A stretch of DNA of 64,000 bases from Intestinimonas butyriciproducens (lineage in GTDB: Bacteria; Bacillota; Clostridia; Oscillospirales; Oscillospiraceae): the NCBI RefSeq assembly GCF_004154955.1, contig NZ_CP011524.1, forward strand, positions 2,604,001-2,668,000, written 5' to 3'. Made by a program: the position numbers and the translations under genes. This document shows, one piece after another, positions 18,574-25,935 of this stretch; position 1 is the first letter of the stretch; every line of letters begins with the position of its first letter. The notes under the pieces are model-generated. The model was given only the letters and a program-made list of their open reading frames with translations, made no database searches and was not told the origin of the DNA.

Positions 18574-18628
18574 AGTATACCGGCCCTTTGTAAAGTCCGC
18601 TTTCTTCTCTGTGTAAACTCTTCGTAAA
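18574..18628 (-). promoter_or_regulatory. pst promoter with Pho-box-like direct repeats
   Basis: On the minus strand TTTACG (18623-18628) and TTTACA (18612-18617) lie 11 bp apart, and a third TTTACA (18589-18594) follows 23 bp later, upstream of a TATACT -10 (18574-18579). Gram-positive PhoP and enteric PhoB bind such 11-bp direct repeats, so this is the likely site of the regulator encoded at 13505-14173. Confidence 0.7.
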
Positions 18629-18651
18629 GCCTATTTTGCCCGAAAATCAGC

Positions 18652-18690
18652 AAAAAACGCCGTCCCCGTAAGAAACGGAGGCGGCGTTTT
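18652..18690 (-). terminator. Terminator after the HAD phosphatase gene
   Basis: A stem of about 15 bp with one mismatch region (AAAACGCCGCCTCCGT with ACGGGGACGGCGTTTT on the minus strand), followed by T residues. It separates the HAD gene from the pst promoter. Confidence 0.75.
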
Positions 18691-18718
18691 ACAATTTTAC
18701 ATTCTGTGTAAAGTCCTC

Positions 18719-19369
18719 TTACAGGCCCAGAAACCGTCTCAGGTCGGGCAGGTCCGGCGCGATATGGATGTGGGGAAACGCCGCAAAGGCGGCGGCCGGC
18801 GTCGTCCCGTTGAGGACCGCGCAGAAATCCGTCCCGGCGTTGTCCGCGGTCCCGGCGTCGATGACGGTATCCCCGCAGTAGAGCACCTGCTCCGGGACCA
18901 GGCCCAGCCGCTCCAGAGCAGTATTGAGCCCCTCCGGGTCCGGCTTGGGGCGGCGGACCTTGTCCCCGCCGATCACAAAGGAGAATACGTCCAACAGCCC
19001 GTGCTGGGCAAAAATACTCTCCAGGGTCTCCGTATGCTTGGTGCTCACCACGGCGGTGGCGATCCCCGCCGCCCGCAGCGCGTGCAAAAGCGCTTCCGCA
19101 CCCTCACACAGGGGCGTGCCCGCCGCCTGCATGGGCCGCGCCACGGAGGAAAACTGCGCCCGAAACGCCGCTCTTCCCTGCTCCGTGGCATCCCCTGTGA
19201 GCTGCGTATAGGCATCCTCCAGCAGCATACCCACGGTGTGCCGCACCGTCTCCCGGTCCGGCTCCGGGTACCCCATCACCGAAAATCCGTGCCGGAACCC
19301 CGCAAAAATAGCGTCGGTGGCGTCGCCCAGCGTATAGTCAAAGTCAAAAATGACGGCCTTATAATCCAT
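18719..19369 (-). CDS. HAD-superfamily phosphatase, phosphoglycolate phosphatase-like
   Basis: A 216-residue haloacid-dehalogenase hydrolase. Motif I is FDFDYTLGD (nucleophile Asp about residue 9), motif II is VVSTKH near residue 107, the motif III lysine lies in KVRRPKPDPEG near residue 140, and motif IV is CGDTVIDAGTADNAG near residue 167. An alpha-helical cap lies between motifs I and II, as in Gph and PpaX. The substrate cannot be assigned. The ATG at 19369 has GAGGAAC upstream; the frame above it is not conserved-looking. A role in phosphate salvage is possible from context only. Confidence 0.85.
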   Translation of the reverse strand: MDYKAVIFDFDYTLGDATDAIFAGFRHGFSVMGYPEPDRETVRHTVGMLLEDAYTQLTGDATEQGRAAFRAQFSSVARPMQAAGTPLCEGAEALLHALRAAGIATAVVSTKHTETLESIFAQHGLLDVFSFVIGGDKVRRPKPDPEGLNTALERLGLVPEQVLYCGDTVIDAGTADNAGTDFCAVLNGTTPAAAFAAFPHIHIAPDLPDLRRFLGL

Positions 19370-19427
19370 GCCTGTTCCTCCGGTGCATAAATCGCGGGCG
19401 GCTCGGCTGGGCCGCCCGGCGTCCTTT

Positions 19428-20804
19428 TCATTCGTATTGCTTTCTGCCCGTAGTGCTAGGAATCCCCAGCTCATCCCGATATTTGGCCACCGTGCGGCGG
19501 GAGATCTCGCATCCGTCCTTCGCCATGAGTTCACACAGCTTCTGATCGGAGAGAGGTTTGTGTTTGTCCTCCTCCGTGATAAGCTTTTTGAGCATCGCCT
19601 TGGCGGTATCGGGAGAAGAGGCGTCGCCCGGGCCGCCGACCACACCGCCGCCCAGGCTGCGGGAGAAAAAGTAGCTCAGAGGATAGACGCCGCTGGAGCA
19701 CTGGAGGTATTTGTCCTTTACCGTACGGCTCACCGTAGACTCGTGCACCCCCACCCGCTGCGCGATATCGGCCAGCGACATAGGTTTGAGGTGGCCGGGG
19801 CCGTGGCGGAAAAAGTCCTCCTGCAGGTCCAGCATAACCTCCGCGCACTGCATCAGGGTGGAGCGCCGCTGCTCAATGCTCCGCACCACCCATTTGGCCT
19901 GCCGGACCTTGTTCACCAGGTAATCCTTCACCTCGTCGTCTTTGCTGTCCCTGAGCATCCTGCAGTAATAGGAGCTCACATTGAGGGTGGGGAAAAAGTA
20001 GTCGTTGGTCAGCAACTCGAAGTGATCCGGAAAGTTGACGACAAAAATATCCGGATTGATGTAAATGAGGTTTTCTCGGGCGGCAAACCCGCCGCCCGGC
20101 CTGGGATTCAGCGACCGGATCAGCTCACAGGCCGCATAGACCTGTTCCTGCGTGGCCCCGAGGGCCTTGGCGATGAAGCCGTATCGATTCTTGCTGAGGG
20201 GGTCCAGATGGTCCTGGGCGATCCGGATTGCCAGTCCGCTGTCCTCTCGGCGTTTGAGCTGGAGCACCAGACATTCCGAGAGGGTCCTCGCCCCCACCCC
20301 CGCCGGTTCCAGGCTCTGAACGATCTCCAGCGCCCGTGCCGCCAAAACCAGGGGCTTCTCCATCTGTACCGCCAGGTCCTCCAGCGGCTCGTCCAGCCAG
20401 CCGTTCTGATTCAGGGACTCCACTAAAAAACGCCCCGCCTCCAAGAGCTCCGGCTCCAGGTCCAGCAGCTCCAGTTGAGAGAGCACGTAGAGATAGAGGT
20501 TTTCCTCCGTCTCATCTGCGTTCCCGTAATTGGAGACGGGGTCCGTTCCGTCATCCTCACTGTCCTGTTGGTGATAGACCCGGTTTTGCGCATCCGTGGA
20601 CTCCAGCCACTCCAGCTTTCGCTGCAGGTCTACGCCCTCATCCTTGCCTGTGTATTTTTCCTCCATCTCCAGGACCGGGTTTTCCTGCACCTGATTTTCG
20701 ATGTACTCCAGAAGCTCCTGGGAGCCCATCTGGAGTATCTCCATCGACTGCATCATTTGAGGCGACAGGGTCTGGGTCTGTTTCATCGACATATTCAGTT
20801 CCAT
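19428..20804 (-). CDS. rpoN: RpoN, RNA polymerase sigma-54 factor
   Basis: A 458-residue sigma-54. Region I is the Gln- and Leu-rich N-terminus (QTLSPQMMQSMEILQMGSQEL), region II is the acidic stretch around residues 55-100, followed by the core-binding domain, the helix-turn-helix IAQRVGVHESTVSRTVKDKY near residue 345 and the RpoN box SRRTVAKYRDELGIPST at the C-terminus. It directs polymerase to -24/-12 promoters and needs AAA+ activators; one such activator and a matching promoter lie at 38889 and 40447. The ATG at 20804 has AAGGGGG upstream. Confidence 0.97.
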   Translation of the reverse strand: MELNMSMKQTQTLSPQMMQSMEILQMGSQELLEYIENQVQENPVLEMEEKYTGKDEGVDLQRKLEWLESTDAQNRVYHQQDSEDDGTDPVSNYGNADETEENLYLYVLSQLELLDLEPELLEAGRFLVESLNQNGWLDEPLEDLAVQMEKPLVLAARALEIVQSLEPAGVGARTLSECLVLQLKRREDSGLAIRIAQDHLDPLSKNRYGFIAKALGATQEQVYAACELIRSLNPRPGGGFAARENLIYINPDIFVVNFPDHFELLTNDYFFPTLNVSSYYCRMLRDSKDDEVKDYLVNKVRQAKWVVRSIEQRRSTLMQCAEVMLDLQEDFFRHGPGHLKPMSLADIAQRVGVHESTVSRTVKDKYLQCSSGVYPLSYFFSRSLGGGVVGGPGDASSPDTAKAMLKKLITEEDKHKPLSDQKLCELMAKDGCEISRRTVAKYRDELGIPSTTGRKQYE

Positions 20805-20849
20805 CGTCCGTCCCCCTTACCAATTATACTTCACTCTCTTCCGTTCAAA

Positions 20850-20879
20850 AGTATAACACAATTCGATGCAGAATTACAA
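20850..20879 (-). promoter_or_regulatory. Housekeeping promoter of rpoN
   Basis: On the minus strand TTGTAA (20874-20879) and TATACT (20850-20855) are separated by 18 bp, about 45 nt upstream of the rpoN start. Confidence 0.6.
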
Positions 20880-20894
20880 TCGTCTATCTCCAAT

Positions 20895-20911
20895 TTGGCA
20901 TGATCTTTGCT
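20895..20911 (+). promoter_or_regulatory. Sigma-54-type -24/-12 element facing the tRNA genes
   Basis: TTGGCATGATCTTTGCT matches the consensus TGGCAYRNNNNTTGCW exactly, with the GG and GC dinucleotides 10 bp apart. It points away from rpoN, towards tRNA-Thr. No coding gene lies directly downstream, so it may drive a short RNA, contribute to tRNA expression, or act in rpoN autoregulation; the last two are speculation. Confidence 0.5.
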
Positions 20912-20965
20912 TGTAGTATTTTTTGAGCACGCATAAAAAAGTTGGTGCTTTTCCCGGATTCCCTG

Positions 20966-20994
20966 TTGACAATCTCCCTTCCATCTGATAGAAT
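20966..20994 (+). promoter_or_regulatory. Housekeeping promoter for the tRNA pair
   Basis: TTGACA (20966-20971) and TAGAAT (20989-20994) with a 17-bp spacer, 35 nt before the tRNA-Thr gene. Confidence 0.8.
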
Positions 20995-21029
20995 AAACGT
21001 CGCTGCGGACGAGCTATAGTGTCCGATAC

Positions 21030-21105
21030 GCTGGTGTAGCTCAGCTGGTAGAGCAGCTGATTTGTAATCAGCAGGTCGGGGGTTCGAATCCGTCCACCAG
21101 CTCCA
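21030..21105 (+). tRNA. tRNA-Thr (anticodon TGT)
   Basis: A full cloverleaf can be drawn: acceptor arm GCTGGTG with CACCAGC, D loop with AGCTGGTA, anticodon stem GCTGA/TCAGC with loop TTTGTAA (anticodon TGT, reading ACA), and T loop GTTCGAATC. The discriminator is T and the CCA end (21103-21105) is encoded. Confidence 0.95.
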
Positions 21106-21135
21106 TCGTCTGTTTGAAAGGCGTCAATTGCATAT

Positions 21136-21220
21136 GGAGGAGTTCCCGAGTGGCCAAAGGGGGCAGACTGTAAATCTGTTGTCGTCGACTTCGATGGTTC
21201 GAATCCATCCTCCTCCACCA
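21136..21220 (+). tRNA. tRNA-Tyr (anticodon GTA)
   Basis: An 85-nt type II tRNA with acceptor GGAGGAG/CTCCTCC, anticodon loop CTGTAAA (GTA), a long variable arm (GTCGTCGACTTCGAT) and T loop GGTTCGAATCC; CCA is encoded at 21218-21220. The long variable arm and the GTA anticodon identify bacterial tRNA-Tyr. It is probably co-transcribed with tRNA-Thr 30 nt upstream. Confidence 0.95.
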
Positions 21221-21226
21221 GTAAGG

Positions 21227-21263
21227 AAAACCCTTGTATCCCAAAGGATGCGAGGGTTTTTTT
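21227..21263 (+). terminator. Terminator of the tRNA operon
   Basis: A 15-bp stem including two G-U pairs (21227-21241 with 21246-21260), 4-nt loop and a run of seven T. Confidence 0.9.
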
Positions 21264-21367
21264 ATGCCTGCGTTTGTCACCCATAATCACGCGATAAAAC
21301 ACGATGAATCCCAAAATATTGGGTACAGGGACCGCCACCCCCTCCCGGGGCATAGCTCGAGAGAAAG

Positions 21368-21414
21368 GTGAAAATAATCATCCACCGGCTTTGCCGGTGG
21401 ATGATTATTTTCAC
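21368..21414. terminator. Terminator of asnS
   Basis: A perfect 22-bp stem with a 3-nt loop (21368-21389 with 21393-21414) lies 5 nt after the asnS stop codon. Its AT-rich base gives A and T runs on both sides, so it can stop transcription from either strand. The 100 bases between this and the tRNA terminator hold nothing I can identify. Confidence 0.85.
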
Positions 21415-21419
21415 GTTCT

Positions 21420-22814
21420 TTAAAAGTCCGCGCTGCCCACGGTGCGGGGATGGGGCAGGACGTCGCGGATATTGCCCACACCGGTGAGATACATGACCAT
21501 CCGCTCAAAGCCCAGGCCGAACCCCGCGTGCTTGCAGCCGCCATAACGGCGCAGGTCCAGATACCACCAGTAGTCCTTGGGGTCCATGCCCAGCTCCCGG
21601 ATCCGGTTCTCCAGCACATCCAGCCGCTCCTCACGCTGGGAGCCGCCGATGATCTCGCCGATGCCGGGCACAAGGCAGTCGGCAGCCGCCACCGTCTTCC
21701 CGTCGTCGTTGAGGCGCATATAGAAAGCCTTGATCTCCTTGGGGTAGTCCGTTACAAAGACCGGCTTTTGGAACACCTGCTCGGTGAGATACCGCTCGTG
21801 CTCGGTCTGAAGATCGCAGCCCCAGTCCACAGGGTAGTCAAACTTGTGGCCGGACCGCTTCAGGAGCTCCACCGCCTGGGTGTAGGTCACCCGTCCGAAG
21901 TCGGAGGAAGCCACATGCTCCAGCCGCTCCTTCAGGCCCTTATCCACAAAGGATTGGAAGAAATTCATCTCATCGGGGCATTTCTCCATCACCGTGCGGA
22001 TGACAAATTTGATCATGGCCTCCGCCACATCCATATCTCCCGCCAGGTCGCAGAACGCCATCTCCGGCTCGATCATCCAGAACTCGGCGGCGTGACGGGT
22101 GGTGTTGGACTTCTCGGCGCGGAAGGTGGGGCCGAAGGTGTATACGTCTCCGAAAGCCATGGCGAAATTTTCCGCGTTCAACTGTCCGGACACAGTGAGA
22201 TTGGCGGGCTTGCCGAAAAAGTCCTGGCTGTAATCCACGGCCCCGTCCTCTGTTCTGGGGAGGTGATCCATGTCCAGCGTGGTGACACGGAACATCTCTC
22301 CCGCGCCCTCACAGTCAGAGGCGGTGATGATGGGCGTGTGCACATAGACAAAGCCCCGGTCCTGGAAGAAGGTATGGATGGCATGGGCGGCCACGGAGCG
22401 CACCCGGAAGGCGGCGGAAAAGAGGTTGGTCCGGGGACGAAGATGCTGTATGGTCCTCAGATACTCCACGCTGTGCCGCTTCTTCTGGAGGGGATAGTCC
22501 GGTGTGGAGGCCCCTTCCACCGAGATGGCGGCGGCCTTGATCTCCAGGGGCTGCTTCGCCTCGGGGGTCAGAACCACGGTGCCGGTGACGGACAGGGCGG
22601 CGCCCACGTTTTGTCCGGCGATCTCTTTATAATTCTCCAGAGCGGCGGCATCCATAACGACCTGCAAATTTTTGAAGCAGGAGCCGTCGTTGAGCTCAAT
22701 AAAGCCGAAGGTCTTCATGTCCCGGATCGTGCGGGCCCAGCCGGACACGGCGACTTCCTTGCCGCCGAATGCCTCCCGATCCGCGAAAATCTGCGCGATC
22801 TTTGTGCGTTCCAT
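21420..22814 (-). CDS. asnS: Asparaginyl-tRNA synthetase
   Basis: A 464-residue class IIb aminoacyl-tRNA synthetase. The N-terminal OB-fold anticodon domain ([25 protein letters not shown]) is followed by the catalytic core with motif 2 ([21 protein letters not shown]) and motif 3 ([13 protein letters not shown]). [19 protein letters not shown] is characteristic of AsnRS as opposed to AspRS. It charges tRNA-Asn. It has its own promoter and terminator; asnB lies elsewhere in the window. Confidence 0.96.
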   Translation of the reverse strand: MERTKIAQIFADREAFGGKEVAVSGWARTIRDMKTFGFIELNDGSCFKNLQVVMDAAALENYKEIAGQNVGAALSVTGTVVLTPEAKQPLEIKAAAISVEGASTPDYPLQKKRHSVEYLRTIQHLRPRTNLFSAAFRVRSVAAHAIHTFFQDRGFVYVHTPIITASDCEGAGEMFRVTTLDMDHLPRTEDGAVDYSQDFFGKPANLTVSGQLNAENFAMAFGDVYTFGPTFRAEKSNTTRHAAEFWMIEPEMAFCDLAGDMDVAEAMIKFVIRTVMEKCPDEMNFFQSFVDKGLKERLEHVASSDFGRVTYTQAVELLKRSGHKFDYPVDWGCDLQTEHERYLTEQVFQKPVFVTDYPKEIKAFYMRLNDDGKTVAAADCLVPGIGEIIGGSQREERLDVLENRIRELGMDPKDYWWYLDLRRYGGCKHAGFGLGFERMVMYLTGVGNIRDVLPHPRTVGSADF

Positions 22815-22862
22815 TGGGTACTTCCTCTCTCTACGTCGTTGTAGGCTTCCACAGTACCCTAT

Positions 22863-22891
22863 ATTATACGGACTCCAACGGAATTTTACAA
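22863..22891 (-). promoter_or_regulatory. Housekeeping promoter of asnS
   Basis: On the minus strand TTGTAA (22886-22891) and TATAAT (22863-22868) with a 17-bp spacer, about 50 nt before the asnS start. Confidence 0.75.
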
Positions 22892-22942
22892 GGGATTTCT
22901 AGGGTTTGTTTGAACATCGTCAGCGCCTTCCAGCGTGGGCAG

Positions 22943-23359
22943 TTATCTTCTGGCCCTTCCCCAGCATACCCACAGCAGGGAGAGCAGCGCCGCCGTCCCG
23001 TAGAGTTCCGTCCATCCCATCCAGGCCCGCAGGCCATAAAATACGACGGCGGCGGGAAGCGCCAGCGGCAGCGCCAAAATACTGAGTATCCCCCATCTCA
23101 TCAGCAACCCTGCGGCGGCGGAAACCAGATGGACCACTCCCGCGATCAAGAGAATCCTCTGCAGGAGGGGCCGTCCGCCCTCAGTTCCGCTCAGGAAGGT
23201 AAAAACCGCCCAGAAAATGAGATAACCTCCCGTGGCCAATGCACTCCCATACCCCGCCGGCCCCCCCATCCAGGCACCTCCCGCGTTGCAGAGGACGGTT
23301 AGCCCCGTGACGACCGCCGCGCTGCACAGCCAGAGGCACACTCCTACGGCCGTATTCAT
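22943..23359 (-). CDS. Small membrane protein, unknown, last gene of the LytTR operon
   Basis: A 138-residue protein with about four hydrophobic segments (VGVCLWLCSAAVVTGLTVL, GGYLIFWAVFTFL, ILLIAGVVHLVSAAAGLLM, ILALPLALPAAVVFYGL) and a C-terminal basic tail GRARR. No family recognised. The ATG at 23359 has GGAGGAAGGGGG upstream and overlaps the stop of the previous gene (ATGA); longer readings in this frame lie inside other genes. It is the last cistron of a four-gene unit headed by a LytTR regulator. Confidence 0.7.
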   Translation of the reverse strand: MNTAVGVCLWLCSAAVVTGLTVLCNAGGAWMGGPAGYGSALATGGYLIFWAVFTFLSGTEGGRPLLQRILLIAGVVHLVSAAAGLLMRWGILSILALPLALPAAVVFYGLRAWMGWTELYGTAALLSLLWVCWGRARR

Positions 23360-23637
23360 GGTGCCCCCTTCCTCCGGCGCAGTGCGCACACCCCCCATGC
23401 AAGGCCCCAGCCGGTCAGTGCCGAGGCACCGATCCCCAGAAAAAGGGCGACCCCAAGCTGCCAGAACCAGCCCCCATCCAGCCAGCACGCCACCGCACCC
23501 CAAAGAGGCACAGACAGCAGGAGAAGAGGGGCCCAGCGCAGACACCTCGCCCGTCTTCTGGTGAGGCGCAGGAGCAAGAGCTGGAGCGACAGCATCAGAA
23601 GCAACGGTGCAAACGCAATCAACAGCAGCCATTCCAT
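23356..23637 (-). CDS. Small membrane protein, unknown
   Basis: A 93-residue protein with two or three membrane segments (WLLLIAFAPLLLMLSLQLLLL, WAPLLLLSVPLWGAVACWL, LGVALFLGIGASALTGWGL) separated by a basic loop RLTRRRARCLR. It begins inside the end of the upstream gene (19-nt overlap) and overlaps the next by four. Nothing identifies a function; the hydrophobic layout and coupling suggest a membrane complex with its neighbours. Confidence 0.65.
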   Translation of the reverse strand: MEWLLLIAFAPLLLMLSLQLLLLRLTRRRARCLRWAPLLLLSVPLWGAVACWLDGGWFWQLGVALFLGIGASALTGWGLAWGVCALRRRKGAP

Positions 23638-24449
23638 TGGGGCCGCCTCCTCTCTTTTCGCCGCCGCCAAGCGGCCCCAACCAAATTTCCCGCCAGGGGG
23701 CACGCCAGCGCGATCCCCCAAAAGAGGGGAATCCGCTGTCCCCCGTAGACCCACAAGGACGCGGGCAGGAAGATCAGCAGGCTCGCCGCCGGATAGAGCA
23801 GGCACACACCCTGCCGCTTGCCCAGTGAGAGCGCGGGGAAAAAGCCCCCCAGGGGGAGTAGCAGACAGGGGATCAGCAGTGCCCGCAGCACTGGCACGTC
23901 GGGGGCGTCCAGCAGGGCCAGCACCGCAGGCAGGACGGCGTTGACCAGCAGCAGGACAGGCAGATAGGGCAGGCTCTCCCTCCACCGCAGGGGGGATGGG
24001 CCGGCTTCCAGCCCCAGGGCGGAGCGGAGCTGCCGCACCTCGGCGTACCACCCCACCCACCTGCCCAGCCAGACCACCAGGTAGATGGCCCCCAGCAGAG
24101 CCAGCCACCCGGGGAGGTATCTCCACGCCACACCAAGGCACACCCGCAGTATGGCCCCGAGGAGCCCGGCGGTGACTAAAAAGTGGAGTCCGGAGCGGAG
24201 GAGCACGCTCCGCCCCTCGCCCTCAAAGGGCAGGGTGGCCACCCCCACCGCCGCCCCAAAGGCGAAGAAAAGAGCCAGGGTGACGGCGACAGCCCCCAGG
24301 ATGCCGCAACTCTGTATCAGTGCCCCGCAAAGGGGCGGCGCGGAGAACCCGCCGATAAACAGAGGCCGATAGCCGGCCCCTGCCAGGCCCGCCCCTGCCA
24401 AACCGCCCGCCAGAATGCGGACGATCCAACTTTTTTGTCCGGCAGACAT
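23619..24449 (-). CDS. Membrane protein with a DUF3021-like N-terminal half
   Basis: A 276-residue protein with seven or eight predicted membrane segments. The first half (four segments, then IYLVVWLGRWVGWYAEVRQL) resembles the DUF3021 proteins usually paired with LytTR regulators; the second half adds four more segments not usual in that family. The ATG at 24449 has a GGGGGA ribosome site and follows the LytTR gene by 14 nt. LytTR/DUF3021 pairs commonly act as a membrane inhibitor and its transcription factor, so this may sequester the upstream regulator. The DUF3021 match is by eye. Confidence 0.65.
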   Translation of the reverse strand: MSAGQKSWIVRILAGGLAGAGLAGAGYRPLFIGGFSAPPLCGALIQSCGILGAVAVTLALFFAFGAAVGVATLPFEGEGRSVLLRSGLHFLVTAGLLGAILRVCLGVAWRYLPGWLALLGAIYLVVWLGRWVGWYAEVRQLRSALGLEAGPSPLRWRESLPYLPVLLLVNAVLPAVLALLDAPDVPVLRALLIPCLLLPLGGFFPALSLGKRQGVCLLYPAASLLIFLPASLWVYGGQRIPLFWGIALACPLAGNLVGAAWRRRKERRRPQWNGCC

Positions 24450-24463
24450 GGGATCTCCCCCTT

Positions 24464-24898
24464 TCAGAGCTCCAACGCTTCTTTGATCTTCTTGACATAC
24501 CGCCGGGAGACATAGCACACGACTCCTTCCGCCAGGGTCATTTTGATCGTGCCCGTGAGGGACAGATCCAGAGCCGTGACCTTCCGCAGATTGACAATCT
24601 CCGAATGGGAGATCCGAACAAAGGTGTGGCGGTCCAGCCTGGCCTCCAGCTCATAGAGCCGTTCCCGCAGATCGTACACGCCCTCCGCCGTCTGGGCCTT
24701 CACCCCCTTATCCTGGGCAAAGCATCGGAGGATCGCCTCCTCCCTCAGAGGCACGGCGGTCTCGCCTCGCCAGCCCGTGAGCCCTCCGCCGCCCTCCAGC
24801 CGGGCGGCTAGATCACGGATCTCGTCGGTGAGGATGGGGGCCGTGATGGTCACCCGCGGCTCCCGGCAATCAGGATCGATATGGACCTCTACCCGCAA
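24464..24898 (-). CDS. LytTR-family DNA-binding transcription regulator
   Basis: A 144-residue protein. Residues about 50-144 form a LytTR domain: AILRCFAQDKGVKAQTAEGV, YELEARLDRHTFVRISHSEI, VNLRKVTALDL and VCYVSRRYVKKIKEAL. There is no receiver domain, so activity is probably set by the membrane partner encoded next. The start is placed at TTG 24898 with GGGGGAGGGGG upstream; a GTA codon two later cannot initiate. It is the first cistron of a LytTR/DUF3021-like/two-small-membrane-protein operon and is likely autoregulatory, as is usual for this type. Confidence 0.85.
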   Translation of the reverse strand: MRVEVHIDPDCREPRVTITAPILTDEIRDLAARLEGGGGLTGWRGETAVPLREEAILRCFAQDKGVKAQTAEGVYDLRERLYELEARLDRHTFVRISHSEIVNLRKVTALDLSLTGTIKMTLAEGVVCYVSRRYVKKIKEALEL

Positions 24899-24937
24899 CG
24901 CCCCCTCCCCCTTTCTATTTCCCAGTATAAAGTAAAA

Positions 24938-24976
24938 AGAGGCCGTCTGTCCACTGTTTGGGGACAGACGGCCTCT
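24938..24976 (-). terminator. Terminator of the lipoprotein gene
   Basis: A 15-bp stem (24938-24952 with 24962-24976) followed on the minus strand by TTTTTAC, between the lipoprotein gene and the LytTR operon. Confidence 0.9.
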
Positions 24977-24993
24977 CTGCCGTGATATTCGGC

Positions 24994-25791
24994 TCAGGCG
25001 ATGGCCTCGCCTCCGACCGTGTAGGTCCAGGTCCCGTCCTGTTCCATGGAGGCGGTGCAGTCCAGGAAGAAATAGGCCCCCAGGCCCGAACGCCACTTTT
25101 GCGCGTCGAACTTTCCGGTCTCTCCGGTGATGGAGAAGAGGCACCCGTCCTCCCAATAGAGGTTTTCCCTGTCGATATAGCCCTGTTCGGCCAACTCCTC
25201 CCAGGTGCCCATGACCGGCAGGATGTCGTGCTCCATGCCGAAGGCGTAAGCCACGGCCGCCTTCTCCCCTTCAGTCAGGCCGGTAAAACCCGAGAGGTCC
25301 ACGCCCAGCTGGGTGATATCCTCGTTGAGGCCCGCGTCCACCTCCCACAGGTCCGCCAGCACCTGGAGGCAGAGCCCACAGCGGTCGGCGGCGGCAGCTC
25401 CCTCCGCCGGGCGCACGGCAAGGACATTGGCGAACTGGGCGGGCCAAGTCTCCAGGATCATCCCGTCATACAGAATCTCCACCATCATGCCGTCGGCCAG
25501 GGGCTCTTCCAGTCCCAGAGCGGAGACGTCCAGGGTATACACCTCGCCGGCCTCTTCCCCCGCCAGGATCAGGGCGCCCTCCGCGCCGCCGTCCACCACC
25601 CGGCAGACGGCGCGCACGCCTTCCTCCGGGGTCTGGGCGGGCATGGCGGTCTCCCCGCCCGGAGCGGTCTCCACAGCGGAAGAGGCGCCCCCCGGCGCGG
25701 GCTCCTCCCCCTGCGCCGGCATGGTCCGGTATCCGCAGCCGGCGAGCAGCGCCAGGCTCAGCGCCAGCGCCATCCAGGTTCTTTTCCCCAT
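24994..25791 (-). CDS. Secreted lipoprotein, unknown function
   Basis: A 265-residue protein with a lipoprotein signal peptide (MGKRTWMALALSLALLAGC; lipobox LLAGC), a Pro/Ala/Glu-rich linker to about residue 58, a beta-rich segment with AVCRVVDGGAEGALILAG and DGMMVEILYDGMI, similar in layout to small OB-like domains of Clostridia lipoproteins, and an acidic C-terminal half (LWEVDAGLNEDITQLGVDL, NLYWEDGCLFSITG). No enzyme motif seen. It is monocistronic, divergent from psuK. Function unknown. Confidence 0.75.
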   Translation of the reverse strand: MGKRTWMALALSLALLAGCGYRTMPAQGEEPAPGGASSAVETAPGGETAMPAQTPEEGVRAVCRVVDGGAEGALILAGEEAGEVYTLDVSALGLEEPLADGMMVEILYDGMILETWPAQFANVLAVRPAEGAAAADRCGLCLQVLADLWEVDAGLNEDITQLGVDLSGFTGLTEGEKAAVAYAFGMEHDILPVMGTWEELAEQGYIDRENLYWEDGCLFSITGETGKFDAQKWRSGLGAYFFLDCTASMEQDGTWTYTVGGEAIA

Positions 25792-25863
25792 ATAGAATCG
25801 ACCTCCTTTTTTCTTTTAGACGGCGCCATCGCCGCTCTTGTTCCGCCCTGGGAAAATTCCCTC

Positions 25864-25923
25864 TTGACATTTCGTCCGAAGCGAGTAAACTAAGCATATG
25901 ATTACAAAATAAATTATTGCTTA
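25864..25923 (+). promoter_or_regulatory. psuK promoter with a flanking inverted repeat
   Basis: TTGACA (25864-25869) and TAAACT (25886-25891) are 16 bp apart. An inverted repeat TAAGCA (25891-25896) and TGCTTA (25918-25923), 21 nt apart, covers the transcription start to the ribosome site. PsuK itself has an N-terminal helix-turn-helix, so autoregulation through this repeat is possible. Confidence 0.5.
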
Positions 25924-25935
25924 GGAGGCGAGACC

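Noticed and set aside
20874-21353. A 159-codon minus-strand frame covering the tRNA genes
   Set aside because: It runs through two complete tRNA genes and their terminator and has no ribosome site or family resemblance.
22816-22859. GGGTACT/AGTACCC arms around the asnS leader, possible RNA switch
   Set aside because: The promoter -10 is at 22863-22868, so transcription would begin near 22856 and most of the first arm would not be in the RNA. No T-box sequence is present.
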